Position numbers and translations under genes: made by a program
Shown: piece by piece, positions 1 through 12,088 of the stretch
How positions within the stretch are numbered: the stretch's first letter is position 1
Layout: each line of letters starts with the position of its first letter
Notes under the pieces: generated by a model
Seen by the model: only the letters and a program-made list of their open reading frames with translations
The model's database searches: none
What the model was told of the DNA's origin: nothing
Source: Conidiobolus incongruus B7586
Taxonomy: Eukaryota > Entomophthoromycota > Entomophthoromycetes > Entomophthorales > Conidiobolaceae
DNA length: 64,000 bases
Assembly: GCA_000697335.1 (NCBI GenBank)
Contig: JNEM01014463.1
Location: forward strand, 18,369 to 82,368
Direction: 5' to 3'

Positions 1-1948
1 ACAAGTGGTGAACTTGGTTGCAAGGTTATTTCACAGATTCTAGAATTTAAATAAACCATTATTAGTCATAATGACTAAATTAAAACAATAGTTTTAATAG
101 ATTAAACCATTGGCTAATCATAGTAATCTAGCACTTTTCTTCATGAAAAGGCTGTGATAGTAAATAAATTCTACCCTTAGGATCCAATAAAAAGCAGAAA
201 GCATTGAATGGAAACTGTTCCAAACTCGATGCCTGAACAGAGTCGAGAGGGATAGATGAAAGAACATCTGAGGTGCTATTCAGCAATCTCCATCCTGTTC
301 CGATTCTGAGAGATCTGACTCTCTTGCCACTTCTCATCCTATACACTTCCAATTGACCCCTTCGAGAGTAATAAATAATTAAAAACAGCTTTCTTAGAGG
401 TGGAGCATTGGGATAAATTTGCGAGTATTTATGGTTGTAAGCTGTAATCCAACCACATTGTGCATCTCTTGCTCCTTTCCACATCTTGAGAATATCACCA
501 CTTTCAACATCCAGAAGTAGGACTCGACCAAGTGTATCACTCATACAGACTAGTCTACATCCATCATTTGAAGGAGGAGATAAATTCATTGACTGTATAT
601 GTCGGGGTAAGTCGATGAAATGATGCCATGGGTGGACCGGAGATGTTGGTGCCTGGGTTGCATCAGATGCGTCAGTTTTTTGGTCTCCCCAGAATGACTT
701 TGCTAGAGACAGGAATTTGGTGGCCATGTTTATGATAGAGCCTTTGGTAGGATCAGTGGTTGCGTAAATACTGAATGCAACATTTGTCGAAGAAGGTTGT
801 CCTACTACTAGGAAACGGTTATACGGTGTAAATCCAAGTTCACTGCTAAAATAGTTAGAGGATTGATTGGGAAAAGAGAAAACACTAGGACCAAGACTTA
901 TACCATCAGTGCAAATAAATGGTTTTGGCAAATGTTGCTCAGAATTAGAAGTAGCAGATGGGGGTCTGTGAATATTCAACGAGGTAATTGCACTGGTAAG
1001 AGATTTTGGTTGTGCTGGTTTCTGGTTGGGAGATGGTGGTGGTTGATTCAAAGTCCATTTCTTAAATGTGAAAGTCAAATCTTCTGACGAGAAGTGAGTG
1101 CCAGAGAGTGATTTTTGAATGCTGGTAGCTAGGTCCAGTCCAGTTATTGATACCAGATTTCCATTACGATAAACAATTGTTATCTCGGTATCGTTTTGGC
1201 TTGTCATTCTGGATTGGATTGATATTACAGGTACATCTTCAAAGAAAGTTTGTTGTATTAAACGTATTCCACTTATTGAAAATACGGTAATTGTGCCATT
1301 ATCACCACCTGCAATAGTTATAACGGTTTCTCTAACATAAATATTAACAATCTGATATTTGTATTATTTAATTGAAAATACCTATCCTCTAACAATAAAG
1401 GCAAACATAGTACACAAGTGAATAAAGTCCTAATTCTCAGTGAATACTATGGTAATTAAAATTAAAAATAAAAATACCTGTCTTTTCCAGTTCCCTTATA
1501 TACAAAATTATTCTTCCATTTGTTCTCTTGCTCGCAATAGTAATTGAGACTCAATTGATATCTAAAGCAGAAATTACAATAATATTTGAATGTTAAATCC
1601 TCCGTATTTAAAGTATTGAAATTTGTCAAAACATAATCTCTACTTCGACAAATACTATATATTTCTTCGAAACGTGGACTTCTAGAAGTGTCTTCGCTCT
1701 AAACAAGAAGTTATTAAATTTTAAGTGTAATGTTGAAATTTAAATAATTACTGCTTGTCCTTGATTATCTTCTAACTGCCAACCCCAATCTTCTTCATTC
1801 CAACCTATTAATATTGAATTAAAAAAAAAATTATCCATTTGAATTTATTGTATTTACTTGATAAACTGCCATCTTTAGATTTATGACTCTCGTACCAACT
1901 AGGTAGTAAACCCAAGTCTCGAGCAAAACTGTCTTGATTTATTTCCAT
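1..1948 (-). CDS. RAB3GAP2: Rab3 GTPase-activating protein non-catalytic subunit (partial, runs off left edge)
   Basis: Regulatory subunit of the Rab3GAP complex, which in animals acts on Rab3 and serves as Rab18 GEF at the ER. Proposed exons on the minus strand are 1948-1858, 1804-1752, 1698-1478, 1429-1382 and 1331-135; all joins stay in frame. Family hallmarks are CVLCLPLLLEDR followed by a beta-propeller-like block, then LGRVLLLDVESG and KMWKGARDAQCGWI (about residues 420-433), which match the animal protein closely. The N-terminus carries an acidic/Trp block (WNEEDWGWQ) like the animal one. The open frame meets a stop at 128, giving about 538 residues, far short of the usual 1000-1400. 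A GT-AG pair at 134-40 would remove that stop and leave an open frame to the window edge, so I think the gene continues leftwards. The family assignment is firm; the last junction is inference. Confidence 0.85.
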
Positions 1949-2211
1949 TTTATATTTGATAAATTTGATTTATTATTATATTAATTAAGAATATTTGTGA
2001 AATTACTGAATTATTTTTTGAACATAAAAATAATTTTATATCTTGACTGTTTCTTATAATTGAATTTGAAATCAGGATAAATTAAGTTACACCATTTTAT
2101 TTATGGGATTTATATTGCGCTTGACAAGGTAGATTAAATTTAATTCTTTTCAAAAAATTTATCAAAGGGAAAAGAATAGGATTAATAAAATAACTGTTAT
2201 TGAAATATGCA
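1949..2211. other. short spacer between RAB3GAP2 and tRNA-Thr
   Basis: A+T-rich upstream region shared by RAB3GAP2 (minus) and tRNA-Thr (plus). It must hold the RAB3GAP2 promoter, but I see no clear element in it. Confidence 0.5.
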
Positions 2212-2283
2212 GCCTCCGTGGCCTAGTGGTAAGGCGTCGCTCTCGTAAAGCGAAGATCTCCGGTTCAATCCCGGACGTGGTCA
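2212..2283 (+). tRNA. tRNA-Thr (anticodon CGT), with an imperfect acceptor stem
   Basis: Cloverleaf read directly. The D arm is GCC...GGC with TAGTGGTAA in the loop. The anticodon stem is TCGCT/AGCGA around loop CTCGTAA (anticodon CGT). The T arm is TCCGG-TTCAATC-CCGGA, and the discriminator is A2283. A-box and B-box promoter sequences are present. The acceptor stem (2212-2218 with 2276-2282) has two C-U mismatches, at pairs 2:71 and 5:68, plus one G-U pair. It may be a weak or decaying copy, or its transcript may be edited. There is no intron. Confidence 0.85.
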
Positions 2284-3867
2284 ATTCTTTTATTTCTTTT
2301 GAATACCTTTTCTCTTATTCATAAGTTAATTCACTTTGAATATCACTCCATATGTCAGTTTAAACTCATTTTGAACCAATTAAAGTCTTACCAACTCCTA
2401 TATTTTAAAGAACTTTATTACATCATAAAATAATCATAATATCATTGGATTAAATATATTAAAAAACAGAAATAATAAACCAATATAATATCAGATTGCT
2501 CTTAATTTACATTATTGCAATATTTAATTCTTTGATTTTTTCAATCAATTTCTAATTGTAAATTATTATTTTGAGTTATTAAAACAATGCTTTTAATTGA
2601 TATGTTAGCATATCTGTTAAAAATTTGTGATAAAAAACATCATTTTATTATATAAATATATAGCATATTATAATCATTTTAATGTTACAATAATAATAAA
2701 ATATGATGTATTATCCAATTTACAATGATTTTTCAATGATTTCATCAATACGTAACATTAACGAAATCAAGTTATTACCGTTACCAAAATAAATTAATTG
2801 GCAAAAGTAAACAATATTCAACTCTCATTTTCAAATAAGTAATATATTCAGTTACACTCTTTTGATTATATTTCAAAAGCATGAAAATATCAAAATCTCT
2901 ATGATTATTAACTGAAGTAATTGAGTATATTTGAAACCTTTTTTACAAGAAATTTTGATTAGTTTTTATGATTTTATAAGAGATTAATTCATTTCTTAAA
3001 TAACTTCGCTAGTTGTTTTTTAGTCCAGCTGTATTTTGAATGTAAAAATTAAATATTCAATTTATTATTCAAAATATATAATATTCATATATTATTAAAT
3101 GTTAATTTTATTATATAATATCCTTTAATAATGTAACCACTTCGGAAAATTTTTTTATATATTATTAGGTTATGGAGTGATAACACAATATAATGGATCA
3201 AAAATATATTAAAATTTAATAATTATTTGAATACCATCCTATGAACATGATATTTAAATGATGAATATCTTAAATTAAAATTAAATATATATATATATAT
3301 ATATAACATTTTTAAAGCTATTATTTGATAAATAATATTCTATCAAAATTGCCTAATCATGAATAACTGTAATCCTGCATACAATTTTCAACTATGTATT
3401 TAAATTTTGATTATACTTTGTAAAATATTGGGAAAAATTCTGATATATTCAAATTAAAAATTTTCTTATTTTAGCTAACTAATGTTCAGGAAAAAGACTA
3501 CAATTAATTAAAATCAAAACACCACAAGATAAATAATTAAACTGAATATTAATTGAAAATATTAAACTATTTTTAATATTTAAAATATTTAATAAGATTT
3601 TAATTTAAGAGGATAGAGTATAGATTAAAATACCACATTAAATTAAAAGATATATTATTCTTTAACTTATTAATTATAATCATATTTGAAAAATCACAAA
3701 TTATTTTCAAAATTTGGATCAATTCTAAATATTGAAAATCATCCCACAATAATTCAATGTTATTTGTACTCTCAAAAAAAATATAAATTTGGAATCCATA
3801 TAATCAAAAGTCAATATAAATTAACATTATTCAAAATTAATAATATTGAAAAAAATAATAATCAGAA
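2284..3867. other. A+T-rich intergenic region with an (AT)n tract
   Basis: No convincing coding signal. It contains an AT dinucleotide run near 3286-3304. A 61-codon open stretch at 3686-3871 on the plus strand is Lys/Asn/Ile-rich low-complexity text and ends at the SmD2 start, so I treat it as 5' flank rather than a gene. Confidence 0.6.
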
Positions 3868-4322
3868 ATGAATTCTATGGGAGTATCCAAATCTGAAATG
3901 ACTGAAGAAGAAATCAGAAAGTTGGAAGAGCAAGAATTTGAAAATGGTCCCCTTCAAGTTCTCCAACTCGCCGTTAAAAATCACAATCAAGTGTTAATTA
4001 ACTGTCGTAATAATAGAAAATTATTAGCTAGAGTTAAGGCTTTCGATAGACATTGTAATATGGTTTTGGAAAACGTCAAAGAGGTTTGTTATTTTTTTTC
4101 TCATTAAAAATTTTAATGATCTGACTAGTTTATATAGATGTGGACAGAAACTCCTAAAAATGCTAAAGGTGAACGTAAAGCTAAACCCATCAACAAAGAC
4201 AGGTTTATCAGTAAAATGTTCTTGAGAGGAGACTCTGTTATAATAGGTAATTTTATCACTCCATATGTATTACTTTAATATTAATATTTCTTTTTTTAGT
4301 TTTACGTTCTACCGCTGTTTAA
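3868..4322 (+). CDS. SMD2: small nuclear ribonucleoprotein Sm D2
   Basis: Core Sm-ring protein of the spliceosomal U1, U2, U4 and U5 snRNPs. Three exons, 3868-4083, 4138-4246 and 4300-4322, join in frame to 115 residues (human SmD2 has 118). The Sm1 motif is visible ([20 protein letters not shown], then [11 protein letters not shown]), and Sm2 follows as [14 protein letters not shown]. The exon 1/2 join restores the family sequence VKE-MWTE exactly. Introns are 54 and 53 nt. The N-terminal KSEMTEEE also matches the family. An alternative start is the Met four codons in (3877). The gene is a single complete copy with no oddities. Confidence 0.97.
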
Positions 4323-5083
4323 GTACCAAATTTACATTTATATATATATATATTTTTTATAAATATTTACTCTGACTATAATTATGAATTTATGATTTTT
4401 TTTACATTTTTTATTATAATTTTCAAATTTTTTACAACTTTTAGGTATGCTAGTATATTATTAATATATTAATATATAATTTTATAATTTTACGATTTAT
4501 TGTTTTTTATTTGATTTTCTATCATGATCACATTTTTTATTCCAAATAATTAATTTATTTGATATGAAAATTATTTTTTATATCAACAATATTTCGATTT
4601 TATTACCAACATTAGACACACATTTTAAGCATTTAATATTGAGAGGAATTTATTTCAACCATTGATTTAGTTTGATTTTAATTTGAAATATGACTTTGAA
4701 AATATATTTTAATACGTGTACTTAATACAAAATTGAATATTAATTCAAGTTTAATTATTTAATTCAATCAAACAAATAATATTTTTACTATATATATATA
4801 GTAAAAGTTACATATCAACCCCAGTAAAGAAATGAAAATAAGGAATGAAACTATATACAGTATTTGAGAAAAATTTAGTTATTAATTAATGATGAAAATT
4901 ATATAAAAGTTTATTACATTAATAAATTTGATTGTGTTAAATATCAAGTTTGAAACACCATTATAATAAAAAAATGAGATATACAGATTAAGTTTAATAT
5001 TTTTGATAAAAAATATAAATAATTTATAAAATTCACTCAAAATACAAAATAAAAAAATTGCTTAAAAATGAAATAAAAGAGAT
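4323..5083. other. A+T-rich intergenic region
   Basis: 3' flank of SmD2 with homopolymeric A/T and AT-repeat stretches (for example around 4339-4352 and 4790-4801). I see no gene here. Confidence 0.6.
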
Positions 5084-5164
5084 CGACAAGAGCAGGATTT
5101 GAACCTACGCGGGAAATCCCATGTGCTTTCTAGGCACACGCCTTAACCACTCGGCCATCTTGTC
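5084..5164 (-). tRNA. tRNA-Ser (anticodon AGA)
   Basis: Class II tRNA with a long variable arm. On the minus strand the acceptor is GACAAGA (5164-5158) pairing perfectly with TCTTGTC (5091-5085), discriminator G. The D arm contains GGCCGAGTGGTTAAGGC. The anticodon stem TGTGC/GCACA encloses CTAGAAA, giving anticodon AGA. The variable arm is a TGGGATTTCCC hairpin and the T loop is TTCAAAT. No intron. Confidence 0.96.
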
Positions 5165-7589
5165 TTAGAAAGTACGTTTAAATTTGAGCTATATTCTTTT
5201 CAGATCAAAATATTTTTTTCCTTTTTCATTTAAATTTTCATATATTTTTCTAAATTATTCAACCTTTTATTATTTTATTTGCAATTTCAAATACAATATA
5301 CCATTTTCAATTTTGTTAACAATTATTTTTTCTTTATATATTTTATAAACCTACAATATTATTTTTTCAATACTTTAACATTATTCTAATTTATTTTGAT
5401 GTATCGACCATTATCTTAATTGCTATTGACTTCATGTTTAGATTTTATTAAGTTTATTTACAAAGAAAGTTCTTATACAAACTAATCAAACTACTGATCA
5501 ACAATATCCAATACATCAAATATCAATAATATTCCAATTTGCTTTAAATTACTCAAATATCAAACTTAGAGTTTAATTTTTCCAGACTTATGTATAAAAA
5601 AATCAATCTAGCCATTTTGAATACTTCCAATTCAATATGTTTAAATTGCCAAGGTATAAGTGTTTACAGTAAAGTCAAAAGATAAAATTAATATCTAATT
5701 ATTGTTAGTTTTTCATTTTTTAATATTGAATTTTAATGAATTGGTTAATATTTTTGCTTTAAGAATATTCAAATTGGAAATTAAATTTAACCCAAAATGG
5801 TAAAATATTTTTTTCAATATTAATGGTATTTCTATTAACTATTATTTTTATTTTTCAAAAATCAAATATATATATCAAAGTTTATTAATTGAAGCAAAAA
5901 GATGAAAAATATCATATCTCCACTATAAAAACATTTTCTGAAATTTTGGTTAAAAAAATTTTATTTTGCCTAAATATACAGTTTTTTTATGACTAACTTA
6001 TTATATAACTCTATTTTCATTTTTTAAAATTTAATACCATTGATTTCTTTTTATCTTTTTATATCAAACGCTTTTTATAATTATATTATCAACATTATCC
6101 ATACAAATATTATTGTTAATTTATAACTCCAAGTGAATCAATATTATATTATTTGTTTAAACTATCGTTATGAGTAATAAAATTAATATTACATATAAGT
6201 ATATTATGATATTTGATATTAATTTAACTTGTTAATAACTTTGTATAGAAAATATTCCTTAAAATTTTAAACAATAATATTTTTTTATTATTAATAACTT
6301 TTTACCATATTTCTGATTAAATTCTAAGACCTAAGAAATATTCTGTATTAATGATTGAAATTCAATACTTTATATACCAATTAAGTTTATAAATGTTTTA
6401 TTAATTATCTAAAGCAATTATAATCATATAAGTTATAATCTAATAAGTATACTACATATAATAAATATTCCCCAATATTTTTATTATCAAATCTTTTGTA
6501 ATTTTAACTTAATGTAGTGTACAGTTTTAATGTATAAAAAATATAAATTTTGAAATTATTTTAAAAACATTGATTAAAGAATTATTTTATTAAAAAATAT
6601 TGATTATAAATTAATTTACTTTTAATATTCTAATTAGGAAAATATATATTTTGTGTATCTTATAATATATTATGATAATTAACTCTTACTAATAAACAAA
6701 AAACTTATTATAATTTATAGCAAATGTAGCTTTAACTTGATATTTTGATTTGAGTTTTTGTAAAAAAAATACATAACAAATTTTATACACTAATAACTAA
6801 TATAATTTACTATGAAAGTTTTAATCTTTATTAATATTTTAATAAATTTTATTTAATTATTATTACTCAAGTTGTTTTATTTTTTGTTAATTCAAGTTTA
6901 AATTTTATATTAAAAATTTACTGTTTTATTTAATATTAAAATAACTTGATTATTTAATTAGAATTAAAAGGTATATATTAATATCTTTTTTACCCTATTA
7001 ATAATTAATAATTTAAATTTTTATAGATATTCAATTATTTTAGTCTTAAAATAGTCAACTTATTAATATATTATAAATTCCAATAAAGTATTATTTTATA
7101 AGTTGCTTGTAAATATAGAATGATTTTATAAGGCATTTGAATATGTTTTAATGATATTAAAATAAAAAACTTTTGATAATTATTATTTGATTTAAATATA
7201 ATTAACAAAAATAATTTTATTGATAATCTGACTAAATTAAAGCAATTATATAATAATATATATGATGGAATTAAAAATGATATTGAAAAATGTATTTTTC
7301 ATGATTTCAATTCATTTAAGCAAATTGAAAAATGCAATAATTTGATACATCATAATTAAATAAAAGTGATATTTAGCTAAATTGGATATTTAAAATTTTG
7401 TCAGGAAAATTGGTTGAATTCTGCTGAAAAATTATCTAGAAATTAACAATTAAATTAATTTATAAAAATAGTAATTTTACTTAAATTTATTTAATATTTT
7501 GATTATATATGGAAATATAATAATAACATGGTACATTGCTCAATGAAGTGTTTGGCTCGAATAATATGGTTTATGAGAATTGTGATTGT
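5165..7589. other. long A+T-rich intergenic region
   Basis: About 2.4 kb with dense stop codons in all frames and many A/T homopolymer and AT-repeat runs. I found no gene, tRNA or structured repeat. The last part is the 3' flank of THO2. Confidence 0.6.
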
Positions 7590-10500
7590 TTAATGTCTTT
7601 GTCGATTGTCTCTACGTCTACCAGGCGATTGAGCTCTCCTGCTGTTATCTCTAAGTCTGTCTCTATCATTCTGGCGATTGTCATTAAGATGACCTTGAAT
7701 GGAATTGTGGAAAGGCTGACGCTGGTCGATTATGTCTTGTCGCATACGTCTTCGATCATGGCCTTGACCAAATCCAGATTGTATTGAATTCATTTGATAG
7801 TGATCATCATATTCATCTCTTTGTCTAGCACGCGAATTTCTTGGTGACGGATTGTTATCCCGACGGTCATCCCTCAAGCTAGATAATTGTGGAGAGTGAT
7901 CGCCGCGACGAGTTGAAAGGAGATCACCTGTCAAGTGAATTACATTGGCTGCCAGAATGTTAGATCTAAGGCCGGAGCCAGTGATATTCTGGCGATCTGA
8001 GCGCATTCCTTGTGAACGGTTCATTCTATTATTTCGATCCCTATCTCGATCATTGTCATTTCTGGAATCTGAACCACGACTTGACTGACCTGGATTAGAG
8101 GAAACTCTTTCAAGCCTTTGCCCTCTTTCTGGTCTTCCATTTCGGTCAGACCTTTCACCACGCCCGTTAGTATTATCAGTATTATTGGGCGTATCTGCTT
8201 GATCATCGGTCACTTCACTGTCAGAATTCTTATAGATGCCTTGACGGAATTGTTCAAGAGTAACCAAATTGGGTAAAGTAGATTTCAAATGATCATAAAA
8301 CATTCTAAATTTGTTAGTTTCTAGAGCTTCAATTGCTTTCAAGTATTTTGCAAATAATCTGGTATGATCTTCTGTTTCTTTGGCGAGCACAGGGAAATTC
8401 TCTGAAGTGAATTTTAGGAGTGTAGTAACGTTGGTAATGTAATGTTCCTCTTCAGTCGAAATTGCCTCAGATATGACAGCATGTAAATCTGTATGCCATC
8501 CAACAACTTTGTTGGAAAAATCTGAAAAGCTCAATTTTTGTGGGTTGTTGGAAGACCACTTGGCAAATCCATTATAGTCGGAGCAAACAAAATTGGAGCT
8601 GTAATAACTTTCACTTTGATGTCCTGCTCTGATAAAATCAAAGATCTCATTAAGGAATACAGAAAATTGTGTCGCTTCTAAAACAGTGAAAGACCTGAGA
8701 AGAGGTTTGATATTCTTGAAAATTTCGTCAATAATAAAGCAAGTGGGGAAGTTAGGAGCTTTAAATTCATGCATTTTCTTGATGAATTGGGCGCAAAATA
8801 ATGCATCGGATGCTGAAAGTAAAATCCTAGGTAAGAGACAGTGTTGGAAGAAATTTTTAGCATAAGTTTCATAATAAACATCAGTCTGAATTTCTGGAGT
8901 TGGAAACCAAACGTTGGCTAAATCCTTGATCTTATTGATCGACTCTTCATATTTTTTCTTTTCACTTCCACGTTCTATTGGCAATATTTTGATTTCAGGG
9001 CCAATAATATCGATTTTCATTTTAGCTCTTCGGTAATCGTCATTGCGCGGATTGTTTGTTTTCTCTCTGGAACATTTCGCAATTACTTTAGCTAAATCAT
9101 CCCTTTCTTTTTCAAGGAGCGTAATATAGTTTTTGTAACCAACATCGTAAAAGTAGATGTCATGAAGGGTGAGTGAGAAGAAATCGATATACAATTGAAG
9201 GTGATCTTTAAAATATTGTGGAACTACAGCTTTCATATTTCCTAGAATCGATTCAAGCTGGGGTAAGATGACACTTTTAAATTTATCGGTGGGCGAGAGA
9301 TTCGATTGGTCATTCTCGCTGGTATTGGATTCAGGATATTTGTTAATTGTAAATATAAGATTGGGTCTTAATAACAAGAAAGAAGTACCAGGATCAACGC
9401 CGAATTTAAGTACGAGTTCCTCGAATGTAGGCAATGAGTGGAAATGAAATTTTCTCACATTGGAACTGTCATCAAATGTATCCAAATATAAGAGAAACAT
9501 GGTAAAATAAGTATCGTAACGCTCACGAGCTATGTCAATATGAAGGTTGGATTCTAAAGAGGAAATCATCTCTTGAATACGCTGGATGAAAACGACAGCA
9601 ATGAGGGAGGACAGATTCGGAATCGATTGAAATGCCAAAAACCATTTGTCTTTGCTTTTACGATTGGTATATAGGTCGACATCGGATTGGGATTCAAACT
9701 GCAACTTCAAAGCTTTGAGTTTGGGGCCTGCGGACATAGCACGGATTTCATCATTGGATGAAGCCTTAGAGAATTCAATTCCAATCAAGTAGTTGATAAG
9801 GGATGCGAGTAGATACATGAATTCGATTTTACCTTCGATCAATCTGTCAGCAATCATTTTGAGAAGAGGCTTAAGATCCCAATTGATAACACGACGATGA
9901 GTCATGGCAATAAACTTGGAGAAGTTTTGATACCATGGGGCCATATTGATACCATCCGTATTATAAAAATTTGATGCTTTAGAATCATTGTCAAAAAAAT
10001 GCAAAATCATATAAGTCACAAGATCTAGTGACATTTCGCTCAAACGCTTAAAAGATTCGGATATAGCCGGAATGGTGCCATCTGAATGAAGAAACTTTTC
10101 AAATAAAGACGCCAAGCAGGGAAATGGACATGAGAGTATCAGTTTGTTGAAAGTGTTGCCGCTCTGTGCTGCATTTTTCATTAATATCTTTCCAGTTATT
10201 TCTTTAATGCTCTTTTTAGCCTTTTCAGCTTTGAAACTAAGAGGGTCGTGTGGTTTGTCCAATAGCATCTTCCAGCAAGTATACATTTGGAACCTACGTT
10301 CTTGTTCAAAAGACTTGAAAATATCCCATATAATAGGAGCTAATAATGTGTGGCAAGTAGAGAAGGAATATGCTGGAAGAACATAGTCAAGGAAGATGTT
10401 TATATAATTATCTTTAACATATTGTTCATGATTTGAACCCAAAATAATCCTTTTACATAGGTTTAAAATTTCAAACAAGAAAGAAATATTGTGACCAGCA

Positions 10501-12088
10501 TATACATCCAGTATTTTGAGCCAATATTTTAATTCAGTCGACAATGATATAGGATCAGTGGGTAATTTTTTTAGATTACCATATGCATTAGGAAATAGTT
10601 TGTTTTGATTTTTATCAGAATAAACAGGATCAAAACTATACTCAAGTTGATCTTGTGATTCAGTAGCATCCTCGGAAACGATTGAAATTTTTGCAGACAG
10701 TTGATGAGATTCGTTCAACATCATTTTAATCCTTTTGGCAAGGAGAAAGGCAGATACTTTACTGTGCATGAAAATTTTGTCATATTTTAGAATGATAATT
10801 TCGGCACGATCGATATCGTCACAGAATAATAGAGCTTCAAGCAATTTAGCCACTTGGTGTTCGTTAGTATGTTTGAATTCAAACTGTTTTTTGTCTCCTG
10901 AGGTGAATGAAGCTTTTAAGCTGCCACCATTTTCATTATTAGAGCCAGAATCAATACCTTCCAACTTTCTAGCCAAATCCTCGAGCGATCCTGAGTTTGC
11001 AAGGGCGTTATTGGGTTTCCAATGTACCATTCTTTGTAACTGTCTAGAATATTCTCTATTCATACGATCTTCATTTTGTTTATCGTAAGGTGCCATCTAA
11101 AATAAAAGAACAATGAATTAGTGACGAAATATTGAATTTATCGGTGTTGTTATGTACATCTGAGATAATCTGGTAAAAGTCGACTAAGTCCTCTTGAATG
11201 AAAATCGCGACCATTAAATAAAATTCAGAACTCAATCTGACTGTCGATATCTTCTGAGATAAGTTCTCGTCATTCTAAAAATCGGACGAAAAATCGTTAG
11301 CCAATGATTAAATCATTATATTCCATAATTACATAAGACTGCTTTAACCTCGAACCAATTAAAGATCCCAATAATTGCTTGTAGTACTTATATTGTCGAG
11401 AGTTTGATGAATGATTAAATAATGGTAAACACTTGAGGAAATTAATATATAAGTCCTTATGATCAACTATATGGTGAGGAAGAACCAGTAGCACGATATC
11501 CAAAATGCGAATAGGATTGATATTATAAGTATCGGTAAGTTCCATTAATTTAGCTGTAAATGTAGAAAGGTCTTGGTCATAATAGGGAAGGGAGAGGATG
11601 TGGTCAGTAACAATGGTAAAACCCTGGCTTTCTTCTCTGAATAAATTGAAAAGCTTTTGTTTGTAACTATTGGTAATATATGGTTTAATTGCCCTGGAGA
11701 TTTCCTCTTTCCTTGCAACCAACTTTAAGTTAACTAAAAATTCTGGCGACAGTCCTTGAGCTATCTCCTGTGTCGAAATATATTTAGTAGTGAGTGCATG
11801 TAGGCAAATATCTTTGATTTTGTTTTGTGTCTCGGCATCTGGATAAATAAGTAATAAAGTACTAATACAGTCTGTAAACAAAAAAGGGAAATCTGGAAAT
11901 TCATCAGAACAATGCTGATAGAAAACTTCTAAAATATCCAGGTTGAAAATAGAATTAGTATACGAAGTAAGAATTTTGAACATAACTTTGGTGAATGACT
12001 CCTTATCCTTGACTTCATTCATTAACTTATCGATGTCTTCTTCGGTAAGGGTATTGGAAGGAGCTTTTTCTTGATTATTCTCGGACAT
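7590..12088 (-). CDS. THO2: THO complex subunit 2
   Basis: Scaffold subunit of THO/TREX, which couples transcription elongation to mRNA packaging and export in the nucleus. Exons 12088-11333, 11274-11158 and 11096-7590 join in frame to 1459 residues. The middle exon (39 codons) supplies the family segment FYLMVAIFIQEDLVDFY, which the two larger open frames lack alone. Hallmarks are KLFNLFREESQG (145-156), WKPNNALANSGSLEDL (about 316-331), a long helical Tho2 region, and the Tho2 C-domain signature HCLLPRILLSASDALFCAQF near residue 1043. A putative coiled-coil/charged region (about 960-1010) precedes that domain. The last 240 or so residues are Arg/Asp/Asn/Ser-rich and likely disordered, resembling the RNA-binding tail of THOC2. 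Introns are 58 and 61 nt. The Met at 11096 is internal, not the start. Confidence 0.95.

Noticed and set aside
863-1087. 74-codon plus-strand open frame
   Set aside because: Antisense shadow of the RAB3GAP2 coding exon.
3686-3871. 61-codon open frame just upstream of SmD2
   Set aside because: Low-complexity Lys/Asn/Ile text ending at the SmD2 start; probably chance in the 5' flank.
10735-11088. 117-codon plus-strand frame with ordinary-looking residues
   Set aside because: Lies entirely antisense to THO2, whose frame is supported by family motifs.
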